NCBI GenBank assembly: GCA_020698575.1
Contig: CM036254.1
Location: 23,412,026 to 23,476,025 of the forward strand
Reading direction: 5' to 3'
DNA length: 64,000 nucleotides
Origin: Bostrychus sinensis
Taxonomy: Eukaryota > Chordata > Actinopteri > Gobiiformes > Eleotridae
The translations under genes were made by a program, and so were the position numbers. Under the pieces are notes generated by a model. That model saw only the letters and a list, made by a program, of their open reading frames with translations, was not told the origin of the DNA and ran no database searches. Positions 47,886-59,225 of the stretch are shown one piece after another; the first letter of the stretch is position 1, and each line of letters begins with the position of its first letter.

Positions 47886-49206
47886 AGTTTGTACTTGTGT
47901 TATGTTTTTCAGGCAAGAGTAATAATGAAGTTACTTAACAAATTTTAGTTACTGTTGTCTGTACATTCTTTTGGTAAACTAAAAAATCTCCTTCATTTAC
48001 TCTTGTGATCAAAGTGTTATGCTTTGACTGAAGTGACTGTCCAAAAAAGAGCAGTCAGCTGCAAATTCAGGCTGCACAGACAGAACAGGAGGAGGAGGGG
48101 GGGCAGGTGTGGCAGAACAGAGCACACCTGAGTTCACTCCGAGCTGATGGTCCTCTCTCAGACAGAGGCAGCAGCAGTGACTGTAGTGAGAGCGCTGCGA
48201 CCTGACAGATAATTACTACTGCTGGAAACAGACTTCTGCTTCAGCCCTATTTATTTAGAAATGTATAACTATCGCAGAGGATAAAAAACACAAAATTTAA
48301 ATGCTATTCATATGTTTTATTATTATGATATAGGCCTATGATATATATTTTCATTGTGCAGAGAGCTACTGCTCCCTGGAGTCTACTGTTACTCTCGGTC
48401 AAGAATTAGCTGGTAACTGGAAGTATTTTTTCAATAGATAGAAATAGCCTACATATCTGCACATTTGTTCAAATATGCTCACTATGCACTATGGTAAAAG
48501 AAGGGAGCAAACATGGACTTGTTCCTTCCAGTGGCTTTTTGCCCTGTATTGGAAAACCAGACTAACATTATTGGATATAAAGCAAAACATCTGGTTAGAG
48601 AAAAACATACAGAAAGAAACTGATGTTCAAAATAAATGCTAAATGCAACTGATGGACTAACAGAGGTTGTGGATAGCTTCACATGTGGTCTGTGTCGGAA
48701 ACATTACCATCTCACAGCAGACATTCATGAGTAGGTAAAAAAAATTATAAAAACATATCCAGTGTCTCGAGTGGTGCTGTGGTGAAGGGCAGAGTCTTTG
48801 TCAGAGGAAATGTGATGGAGAGATGGATCCAGCTGCTGCAGCTGCAGAGAGGAGGAGACTGAAGCTCTGCCCCTGATAAAAACACAGGACACAACATTGT
48901 TAGTCCAAACTCCAAAGTGTGTAAAGTAAAGTTATTGTACCAAAAGAAACTCGTCGACTGTTGACTTTACATTTGACTTACTTTATTATTATTATATGTC
49001 TAAAACAGAGTAAATAACAAAAAGTGAATAATTTCATTCAGCAGCTGGTCACACTGTACAAATGTGTGTAGATGTGACCAGTCACTGGTTTGATACTAAC
49101 AGTATGTATGAGATGGGGAGTACAGAGGAATACACACTTACACAGGTGTGATAACAGTGACATGGGACTACAGAGGACAGGCTCAGGCTGACAGGAGTTA
49201 CTGATG

Positions 49207-49223
49207 TAATGATGATGATGATG
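49207..49223. repeat. (ATG)n microsatellite
   Basis: Five to six tandem ATG/GAT units. Confidence 0.8.
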
Positions 49224-49353
49224 TTACATCTGAATCTGAAATGCACAAACACAACAGAACCAGACTGAACCAGAACATCAGTGTAGCCTAACCTAGTGCA
49301 GAGGAGAGGAGCATCACTCTCTGCAGCTGCTCAGGTGAACAGTTACCTGTCCC

Positions 49354-49764
49354 GAGGGCTGCACTACGAAGCTGGTTGGATATAATCAGCTTTAAGTGAG
49401 TGAGCTTCTCAAAGCCTGAACTTCAGCTCTGAGATGACGAGTATCACAAAGGTGGTTATCAGCAGAATTTGTGAAGCCAGGGTTTGATCTTCAGTGTCTG
49501 TGACTGAACTCTTCATTCAGTCACTCCCTAAACTCAGTCCGTAGCGCTGGTCAATAAAACGTTTAGGTAAACGTGTTAAAACACAGAGGAGCAGATAAAA
49601 GCACATAAAACCTGCTTTGGACCAGGTTAGCTCTGCTGCGTATATTTCTACAGTGATCATCTAACCACACTGAAAAGTGAGCCTCCTTCGTGACACTAAT
49701 AATCCTGGGTTTAGGATCGACTCAGCGAGCTTAACCAGAAATCTCACTTCGTAGTACGGCCCTC
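49354..49764. mobile_element. 411-bp TIR element (MITE)
   Basis: The left end GAGGGCTGCACTACGAAG and the right end, reverse-complemented, GAGGGCCGTACTACGAAG match in 16 of 18 positions. The interior has no transposase frame. No clean target duplication is visible, so the superfamily is uncertain. Confidence 0.65.
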
Positions 49765-52700
49765 AGGTGTGCTGCTACAGTGCTGTTTATGAGCATATAA
49801 TAAAACATCATGTAACTGCAGTAAGAGCATTTCATCACACAATGCAGTATACAGGTTACTCGCTGGTTATTAGTCCCTCAGTGGATCCAAAGGGAGAAAA
49901 TGTCCACAGTCCTGTCTCTGGAGCATGTAGGCTAGGCCTCACTTTTCTGAATGAGACAGATCACTCATGTGATTAGTGAAGCAATATTTAGTTTTTAAAT
50001 GCAGCTGCCCCAAACATATGTACAATAAACTAACTCATCCTATCAGTAACACCACATAAAACATGGGGAAATATGAGCTATAACAAGCACAGATGATACT
50101 AGGTATTACTTTTACAGCTTACATGCCCAGAGCCAAAGGGACACGAACACTTGACCTCACATACCACAGACAGTGAAGTCACTTCACAACCACAGGGTAA
50201 GCTTTGCCCTAACTGTAGCATAACATGTTCTTGAGCGGTTATTGATGGGCACGTACATGCAGCATGTGTAAAAGACACTATGACTGTAGACGACTATCTT
50301 TAGCCATCAACACACAGCCTTAAAGTGACAGGGACCTAATATGAGCGTTTCTCACAAAGTCAAATGATGAGTTTCTTCAAATAAGGTTTTTTCAATAATG
50401 ATTGTGTTTTCTGACCTCAAAATGTAAGATGCTGATCTAGATGTGTCCTAAATTAATTTAGAAGACACAAAAAGAAAAGCATATTATAGGCCCTTTAAAG
50501 GCATTTTTTTCTGCATAATTTTAAAGGTTACATTTTCCAAAATCTTACAAATTCAACCTTTACGTACTTTTTTTTTTTTTTTTGCAGAACTTGTACTTTC
50601 TGAGTGCATTTTCTTAAACATTGTATTATAACATTGCCTTATTGTAAAACATTGTATGATTACTCAAATAAAGAATTTTATAAATAAAGTAAGTGGGGCA
50701 GTAGTAATGGTAGCAGTGAAAGTACTACTAGTAGTAGCATTAGTAGCAGAATTAGTAGTACTAGTAATATTAGTAGCAGTTGAAGTAGCTGTAGCACTGT
50801 TAGTAGTAGTATTATTGTTTGTTAATAAGTAATAGTAACAGTAGTAGTACTACCACTGTTCCACTACGCCTACTTCTTCCTACTCTGCTGGTTCTTAAAC
50901 TCAGCCTTGTAAATTATATTTCTTTCAAAGATAAGGTCTCGCAATTGAAAATCCAGACTACAAGGCCTCAGGTGGCACTGCTGCACCTTCATTTACTCAC
51001 TGGGCTTATGCTTTCATTGTTGCTGTAACTAACCTTGCTATTGAAGGCTTATCTGAAGGTATACATTGGCTTTGAGATAGATGAAGATGCACAAAGCCTT
51101 CCCGCTAAGAACGTAATATGTCTATTTTGCTGCAGGATTATTTGGCAGATGGAGGCAGTGACACAGACCATAGCTGACAAGGTCATTGAAAGGCTATCAG
51201 GAGTGTAGACTGAAATTCAGGGGGTACAGAGGCAAACTGAGTGAATGTAAAATGCTCCATATTATGGAATGAAGGCACATACTTTCTAAGCAGCACTAGA
51301 CCTGGTTTTGGCCGTAAGGCTGAAACACTCTGGGCTGATTTTTGACTGTTTGGCACGGTCGTTCACATGAGGTTTTTTTTTTTTTTTTTGGGTGTGTTTG
51401 GTGTGTGTGAGAATCTAATCAGCCTCAGGAGTCGGCCTCAATGCAGCGCTCTGATTGGTGGTGTGCTCAATTCACAAGAAATTATAAGGGACTTTTGGTG
51501 AAAAAACAATTTGGCATGTTTCCTATATCTGTGATGCTAGTGTGCTACAGTTAGCCTACCTGACCTTGTAGCCTTGTACAAACAATATATATTGTCCATT
51601 TTACTCATTAGTGTGAAAAGATATGTTTAATCTAGCATGTATAATAATTATTTATTGATCAATACTTTATAAATATTTTATTAAACCACTTGAGTGTTGC
51701 TGAGTTTACTTACAGAAGCCCATTAACAGCAGTGTTTCATGACTAGCGCCGCCTGCTTTTATAAATAGCTATTACTACTACACAGTAGTTGGCCTAGGTC
51801 GATGTGAGGTGACAGAACAGTCGTCCTGCCTTTTCTGTTGGTGATTTGGTATTATCTTAAAAATCAGTAAAATGTATCTTTAATCATTGCCCTGACCTAG
51901 TCCTGTTGTAGTCTGTTTAAGCCATTTACAGGCAATACATTTGGTAAAATAGTAACTTAATAGGCGACGAATTAAATGCAGTTTTTCATTTGAGTAATAA
52001 TATTTTGCATATAGTTACTTATCTGTCTCATTTTAAAAACAATTAATGAAGAATAGTACTGTTTTCTCTTTTTGTAACCACAAATATATTACCAAAGAGT
52101 GGGTGGTATTTGAAGAATCAGATAGTTTATGAGATGATGCTTTTGTTATGATAATTGTCTGAAAAATAATGAAAAAGCTTTTGTGAGGTAAACTCAACAG
52201 TGCTTTGGTGTGTGTAATGGAGTATTTTGTGTCTCTTTCAATGGGAGCATTATACTTGAAGCAGACCTGGCTGTTACTGCATGTTAGTCTAAGCCTGCGT
52301 TCCTGTTCTCTCACTGTTCACTGGGATCCTGCTCTGTGTGTAACTCATTTCCCCCATGTCCCGACACATAAACAACCTCAGTATTTTCCAGTTGGATTAC
52401 ATGTCTATAGCACTGTCCCACTTTCTAGAGATCACCTGACTGCTCTTGGCTCAGTCGCAGGATGCTGACAATGTAATTGGGTTAAACAAAAGGATCCAAA
52501 ATAGTGTCCTCCCTTCAGGACCCCCCACCCCCCACCACCACCACCATTTCTGCCTTACCTTAAACTGCCTTGTTGGATTGCAGTCATGCAGAGTCAACAC
52601 ATCCTGCTGGTATACACTGGAGGAACAGCAGCCAACCGGGGAGGAGAGTAAAAAAACAGCCAAGCTCACATCTATATGAATGTCTTATTGTAATCTCTAT

Positions 52701-53540
52701 TGTTCTTGCAGAGAGGAATCTGCAGCTCAAAGCATCACACCTGTCCACAGAAGAGACAAGCACATCCCACTGTGGTGAGCATAAAAAACATGTCGCCCTT
52801 TGTTGATGCCATTTTTTCAAAAAACAATCTTTCAAATATTTTGTTGCACAGTCCCAAACAAATTGTTACAGCAGTTTAAGTTTTTCTTCTTTCCCAAAAT
52901 CTACAACCCTCTCCTGTGGTTTTACGCAAGGCCTTGCATTAGTCTGGCACTGTTTCAAGGCTAAACTGTATAAAAGAAAGAAAGGTCTAACTATACCCTG
53001 CTATTGTGCTAATAAATACATGATTTAGCTGTTGTTGTTCAAGTTAAATGCTTCCAAACCATGGTTTTCTAAGTCACTAGTCTGAGTATGGGACCCAGTT
53101 TTATTGTATTGTGACCTAATTTTTACAGAACTATAGTTATATTTTTCCTTAGTTATTACTCTACATTACTGTGACCATTGTGGCAACTATGATTTATTGT
53201 AATTTAAACTAGAGTTAGGCAAATTTGGAATTGGTCCCGACCACCATTTAAGAATCACTATTCTTTCTAATACTATAGATTTTAGCTTTTATTATATAGG
53301 TCTAAATGTATGCTCCTATTTATGGCTGTTTTCTGATCTCACAGAAAAAAGTGACAAAACTGTACTTTTTTGCCATAAACAATTATCTTTGGTCTGAAAC
53401 AGCTATGTGTAGCAGTGAATTAAAAGCCTTCCTAGTAGTATGTTTCTTCATATACTGGTTTAGATTTAACACTTTTCACATTCTCTTATTATCTGTTTCA
53501 ACATCTTATCTAAATGCAAAAAGTCAGACTGATAGTTTAT
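49765..53540. other. Non-coding region with simple repeats
   Basis: No gene recognised. It contains a degenerate TAG/GTA repeat, poly-T runs (50569-50583, 51373-51389) and a C-rich CCACCA tract near 52520-52547. Short frames at 52450-52830 show no family resemblance. Confidence 0.4.
50690..50865. repeat. Degenerate (TAG)n repeat
   Basis: About 170 bp made largely of GTA, TAG and AGT trinucleotides with interruptions. Confidence 0.8.
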
Positions 53541-53554
53541 AGTACTCAACGTGA

Positions 53555-53775
53555 GCCTTCTTTCCTTTCCCTTCTGGGGTCACCCACATCAAATAATCTG
53601 TCTCCTATTGTGCAGTGATTTGCATTTGATTTGGAAAACTTTTTTATGCTGGATGCCCATTCCTCCTGACACAACCTTCCCAGGTTATCTGGGCTTTGGA
53701 CTGGCACAAAGAGTACACTGGCTTGTGACTCCCTGTGGCTGGATTACTCTAGTAGCAGTGCATACTGCCCCCAGG
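53555..53775 (+). repeat. RTE-type LINE 3' fragment
   Basis: The phrases 'cttctggggtcacccacatc', 'atgctggatgcccattcct', 'ttatctgggctttggactgg' and 'acactggcttgtgactccc' follow the order of a very common fish RTE-associated repeat. It is heavily decayed and has no reading frame. Confidence 0.55.
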
Positions 53776-54709
53776 TTTTAAATGCAGAGGATATCTGCAT
53801 AACATAACATAACATACTGTGTATATATGCTCCATAAGCTCAACCTCCATTTTTCACAAAATCAGTTCTTTCTGCTGGATTTTCAATACTTAGCAGCTCA
53901 TAGGTGTAACTCTGCAAAATACACTTTGATTTTCAGAGTGCTGCTGTTTGTTCTTGGTAGTAATGATGGTATTTGAAGAAAATGATAAATCTGGAGATGG
54001 ATATGGTTTTATGTATACTGCAGCACATATGCATGCATCATAAATACTGTATGTGTGTTCCTATATTTCTGCTTAATTCCCCAAAAGCAATGTGAGAAAA
54101 ACATGTAGCCTCATCATAGGAATGTCTTGTGGATGATTGCAATGAGTTACTTAGATTATTTTCAATTTAAGTCAACAAGTCTTTTAAAAGATATAACAAA
54201 ACGCTGAATAGAGAATGGTATTAGCAAAGGATTAATTGGTTTCATTTGTAAATCAGTTTCATGACCTTGATCTAAAGAGAAATAAACTGCTTCAACAAAA
54301 CATCCACACATTTCTGTATGTTGTAACATGCCATTAATTTGTATCAGGAAGCAAGTGCAGCAGTTTATCCGTGAGTAGAGAGAAGTTGGAGGTATATCGT
54401 AAACTGACGCAATAGATAAAAGATTAATTGTCTGTGGTGTATTCCTAGTTTTAAAATGACAGAGCTGCTGTTTTTTTCTTCATTTTTCAAGGCTCAGAAA
54501 TTGATCTTACAAGTTGTGCTAATTCTTTATGCAGTCTAGATAAATGCAATGGTTTGTAGTTCAAACATCTTTCTTTGTTTTGATTCTAAGTTTTAGAGAT
54601 TTTTTTCTTGAATTATGTTTATCATAAGAGCAAGATGTGATTCATTTGAGAAAAACACTACAGGTTTTATGTTTTTCATTTTCACCCGAATAAAGATTTT
54701 CTGACTGTC

Positions 54710-55100
54710 AGATTGTCTTTCAGCAAGAATGAAGAGAAAGGTGTACAAGACAGTGGTGAGGCCAGCAACGTTGTATGGTATAGACTAGAGACAGTGGCAC
54801 TGAGGAAAAGACAGGAGGCAAAGCTGGAGGTAGCAGAGCTCAAGATGTTGATGTTCTCTCATGTTGAATGGTGAGGATGGATAAGCTTTGGAATGAAAAC
54901 TTCAGAGGGACAGCTCATGTTAGATGTTTCTGAGATAAAGTCAGACTGATGTAGTTTGGACATGTACAGAGAAGGGATAGTTAGTACATGGGTAGAAAGA
55001 TGCTGAGGTTAGAGCTGCCATGTTGGAGGCCTTGAGAAAGGAGGGCATGAAGTGTGAAGAGATTATTTCCTGTGACAACCTCTGAAAAGGAAAAGAAGAA
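54710..55100 (+). pseudogene. RTE-clade LINE reverse transcriptase C-terminus, decayed
   Basis: The frame from 54729 begins MKRKVYKTVVRPATLYG. With frameshifts it continues as ETVALRKRQEAKLEVAELKML, then MDKLWNENFRG and FGHVQRR. This order is typical of the C-terminal part of RTE/Rex3-type polyproteins. Several stops and frameshifts break it. The upstream catalytic reverse transcriptase domain is absent. Confidence 0.7.
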
Positions 55101-55104
55101 AATA

Positions 55105-56610
55105 ATGAAGCTCCATCTTTAGTGACTATACACCACTTTGGCAACCATACCAAACAAAGGATTACCAAACTAATACATGTATTTTGCTCTCTACTTGCTA
55201 ATGGAAATGCCTCTAAAAGCATGTCATGCTGACCTGACCTGCACCACTTCAATGTAAATTTGCCTTTTGTTATGATTTGGCACCATTGGCTCTTGTGACT
55301 TCATCATGCATGCTCAGGCCACTCTTGACATTTATTATAACCAGACCTAATCACATTTGACTGATGGGAGGCAAGAGACTGAAATATTATTGCTATGGCT
55401 TTTGTCATTTTCTCCCTTTGTGTGTGTGGCTGTGTTTTCAAAGGAGAAGGAGGATTGGGAGGAGGAGGCGCTGTTTTAAAATTCAACACAAATCATGAGA
55501 CCCTTTCAACACTGAGTTAGCCTGGGTTTTACTCTCATTAATAATTCTGACGGTGCAAACTCACTTAAAGGGCACACAGCAACAGCTCATGCATAACATA
55601 GACCAAATCAGTTAAAACACCACTGCCACATTTTTACTTTTTCCATCCCAGTACCAAACATCAAAAAAGCTACTTTTACACCTTTTTTGTATTTGTATTT
55701 GTATTTGTAAAGCATTACAATCTTACTATCAGATTCACTCAGATTCCTTTACTTAAATCTTCACTTTCACATTTCTGTACCATCTTTGTCGCCTATCAGC
55801 ATTTTTAGACAGCAGGGATTTGATGAAGCATAATACATCCTGGTAGAAACTTCCTGGGATTATCGCATGTTGTGGAGATATGAATGTTTCTGAATAGTAG
55901 TGCTGACGAAGTAAAAGGAGAGAGAGACTGGTACGGTTGACACAGCAGGGGCAGGAACCTCTCTGCTGCAGAAAAAATGTTTCCAACAAACTTCAAACAC
56001 ATCATAGGGAAACTCTTGGTGACACTGCTGCAAGAAGGAAGAGGTAAAATGTCCTTAAAGGAAGAGGTTTTTACAGGTCAACTCAACCCTATAGCTTTGG
56101 ACTAGTGTATCTTCTATCTGATTAAAATGTATTTAAGATATAAAAGTATGCATAAAGTCTTGATTCATATTTGGGATTGTTTAAGTCTTGACAATAGTGC
56201 CATAACCTTGAGGAAAAATAATGCATTAGAAAGACAGAAAAAAAAGCTATAGGGGCTGCTTTGCAACTTATTGGGTTAATAGTTAATGTTAAGGCAACAT
56301 TTCAGTACATTTGCCATTCATTTTCCCCATTGGCTCTGTATATTAAGAGTTTAAAGGCTAATAAGCGAGAGAGAAAAAAGACCGCTTCACTTTTGATATT
56401 GGTTGGTTTTCCCAAAATGCTGATCTAACAGACACAGACATTACTGCAATTGGTGTTAGAATATTTTGGAAACAGTTGCAAACCATTGATGTGTTATGTA
56501 ACATAGAGTGCCTGATAGATCTTTCATTCTGTGTTCTCTGGTCTTGTCTCTTGACAGTAATTAGCTACATGCTTGTATATTATTTAATAAGTTGGGGCAT
56601 GCTTTGGATT
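55105..56610. other. Non-coding sequence
   Basis: No gene recognised. It has a small (TATTTG)n run near 55685-55708. Confidence 0.4.
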
Positions 56611-56616
56611 TTTATA

Positions 56617-56790
56617 TTATTAGTAGTATTACTTTTCCTTCTTTTCCTTTCGGCTGTTCAAAGGTTGCCACAGTGAATCATCTGCACTGCCCACATTTAG
56701 CCCACTATCATCTGCACCCTCATTTTTCACAATTATTGCCTATCCATCCAGGTCACTTCCAAAGAGAACCTCAACATCTTAGGGGCGACA
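56617..56790 (-). repeat. RTE-type LINE 3' end, reverse orientation
   Basis: The phrases 'cttttcctttcggctgttca', 'ttgccacagtgaatcatctg' and 'ccatccaggtcacttcc' correspond to a common fish RTE end. With the inverted piece at 57396-57511 it may be one element interrupted by unrelated sequence. Confidence 0.45.
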
Positions 56791-57372
56791 AAACTATCTT
56801 AGACAACAATGCATTTTACCGAATCCACAACGGTCTGATTGCCGTTTGGCCTTTTGTTTACAGAAGGAAATCTGCAATATTTTGAAAACGCTGGAGGAGG
56901 AATTTTGGTCTTACAGCAGGGAGCCGCTTGGAGCTACTCCGCTCTCGTATAAACTGTGAAAACACCATACTCACTGAAAACGAGGACGTACCCACCGCAA
57001 TGTGAACAGTGATTGGCTGACTGCCGGGTGCACGCCAGGTGACCCGCAAACTAAATACGAGGCTTTTATGTCTCATATGTTCATATTTAGCCCAGTAACT
57101 GTCAGTAAGTCTGTATATGTACTGACTTTTATGAGAAACTTTATGAGAATTGCTAGAGAAAACCACAAGGCCCTAAAGTAGATGAAAGTTACTGACTATC
57201 ACTTCCTTTGCTGTTTACTCATTGTGTGGTGTAGAGCCTTTGAGGGGCCCACAGTGCCGTTTGCTGGATAAATACAGGTACTACAGTTTACTTTAGTTTT
57301 CTTCACACTTCAGTGTTATCGTGTAAATGCGAATCACAACGTTTTCCTGGCCAGAATTGTTGTGTAAACAGG

Positions 57373-57411
57373 CTGGAGGTAGAAGCATAAGGGCCATGCT
57401 TCTACCTCCAG
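57373..57411. repeat. Perfect 16-bp hairpin at an RTE breakpoint
   Basis: CTGGAGGTAGAAGCAT (57373-57388), a 7-base loop, then ATGCTTCTACCTCCAG (57396-57411). The right arm is part of the adjacent RTE fragment, so the left arm is a short inverted duplication of it. Confidence 0.85.
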
Positions 57412-57511
57412 CTCTGCTTCCTGTCTTTTCCTCTGTGCCACTGTCTCTAACCGGTACAACATTGCTGGCCTCACCACTGTCTCATATCTTTCCTTTCATT
57501 CTTGCTGATAC
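57396..57511 (-). pseudogene. RTE-clade LINE fragment, minus strand
   Basis: Read in reverse this is clearly homologous to the fragment at 54729-54840 (same 'gacagtggtgaggccagca' and 'aggaaaagacagga' phrases). It is the same LINE family in opposite orientation, severely truncated. Confidence 0.65.
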
Positions 57512-57550
57512 TCTTTATTTCACAACATGTGACCCATTTTCACATGCTGT

Positions 57551-57905
57551 AGTAAGTAAGTAAGTAAAGTTTATTTATAGAGCGCTTTTCACAGATAAAA
57601 TCACAAAGTGCTTTACAAAGTGCAATCATAATAATAAACACAAACAATCAATAAAAGTAAAAGGTCAAAATAAAGCCCAGTTAACCAAAAACTTGTTTAA
57701 ATAACAGTGTCTTAAGCTTCCTCTTAAAAGAATCGACAGAGTCGGCCACACGGAGGGACTGGGGCAGGGCGTTCCAGAGTCTGGGGGCTACAGCCTGAAA
57801 GGACAGGTCTCCCTGGGTTTTATAGCGAGTCTTTGGGACCTTTAAAAGACTCTGGCCGGAAGATCGGAGGGCCCGGCCTGGAGAGTAGGGGCACAACAAA
57901 TCAGC
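57551..57905 (-). pseudogene. L2-like LINE C-terminus with (CTTA)n tail
   Basis: The minus-strand frame 57899-57681 reads LLKVPKTRYKTQGDLSFQAV, then APRLWNALPQSLR and SVDSFKRKLKTLLF with a stop. These are the terminal motifs of L2/CR1-like LINE reverse transcriptases. The 3' end closes with repeated CTTA (seen as taagtaagtaag at 57551-57568), typical of such elements. It is 5'-truncated at about 57905. Confidence 0.7.
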
Positions 57906-59157
57906 AATGTATTGTGGAGCTTGTCCATTTTAAGCTCTAAAAGTTAGCACACACCTCCTCACCTCTTTTGGACATTTTCCATTGGGTCCCTTGATATTAA
58001 GTACTTAAGTGATCATGAACGTTAGCCTCAATGATAAAAATATGCGACTTGTCAGATTTAATTAGTTTTGTGGTGTCACATGCTGTCCTTTTTATTTGAA
58101 TGTGCTCACAGATAGATGGAAAAATGGAGAGCTTATTAGGTTGGTTGTCTGCTTCATGACCCTACTCAATGGGAAAGTTGTTATGTTTTGTCTTTAACAA
58201 CCAGGGCAAGGGATGGGCCAAAACTCTTGTGGCTTCACTCTGGCACTGAATATTCTCACTCAGTTGGTGACAGTGTGGGCAATCCTAGATATAGTGTGAT
58301 GAAAATGCCAAAACAAACATGGTGGAGATGAGCACAGAGAGCATGCACCACATTGGCTGTTTTTATCTTTCAACCTTTTCTTTAATCTCAAATAACTTGA
58401 AACACTTGTATCTAGTGTGGCTTTTAGTTATTTTTGAAATGAGGCGATATGAAAAATGCATTTTGTTTGTTAGGCAAACTCACACTAGGTGGTCTTTAGT
58501 GTGTAAAGTGTCTTTGTGCTTGTACAAAGTGTTCAAGATAAAAGCTTTATTGTAAAACACGATGTATTGTCAATGAAGTATTATATCTTTATGTTTGAAT
58601 CAGACGTCCTCCTTTACAGATATTTCCATGGAAACGGTGTACTGCCACTAGGATTATTAAATAGGCAAGACCTCAATAACCCACACATACCAAAAAATCA
58701 GTGCTTTTTTATTAACCAAGCCCTCTGAACAGATGACGGCCTTATTATATTCAGCTGAGCACTGTGAACTAAAAGAGAATAACATCAGTGGTTGTTCTCA
58801 TTGCAGTTAAATCAAGGTCATTGTGTGACTTTTCATTTGCATGCAACTCGGTTAAACAGATTTAACTGTGTGCTTAAGAGCCGCTCAGTATTATTTCCCA
58901 TCAGTAAAACCTCCTAATTCTGGGATATTCTCTTCAGTTTCTCCGAATGTTCCCACTGTTTTAGATTCATCTGTGATACATTATCCTTGCACATGTACAT
59001 GACATTTCTGTTTGATAATGATGACACATAAAGACTTTACACTGTGTTGTATGCAGAAAGAGAACTCAAGTATTTTACATAGTTAAATATATGTAGTTTC
59101 TGATACTTTAATTTGAGTAAAATTGTGACTTTTACTGAAGTGTCTAAAGTGGTTAAA

Positions 59158-59225
59158 GTATTTTCTTTGTAGCAAAGTGGGTAGTACATTCGCCTTGCAA
59201 TCACAGGGTTGTGGGTCAGGTTTGT
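59158..59225 (+). repeat. tRNA-derived SINE head fragment
   Basis: 'gtagcaaagtgggtagtaca' then 'ttcgccttgcaatcacaggg' and 'ttgtgggtcagg' preserve A-box and B-box positions of a fish tRNA-derived SINE. The B box is degraded. Confidence 0.45.

Larger units (their letters stand above)
45740..49345. other. Gene-poor region downstream of npas4l
   Basis: No coding gene recognised. A second CTCF-like string, CCATCAGGGGGCAGTG, lies at about 46669. A decayed DNA-repeat phrase, 'agccggcctgtggcatagg', is near 46747. A tRNA-like SINE trace lies at 47820-47885. GC-richer blocks at 48070-48220 and 48770-48890 have no clear frame. Confidence 0.4.
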
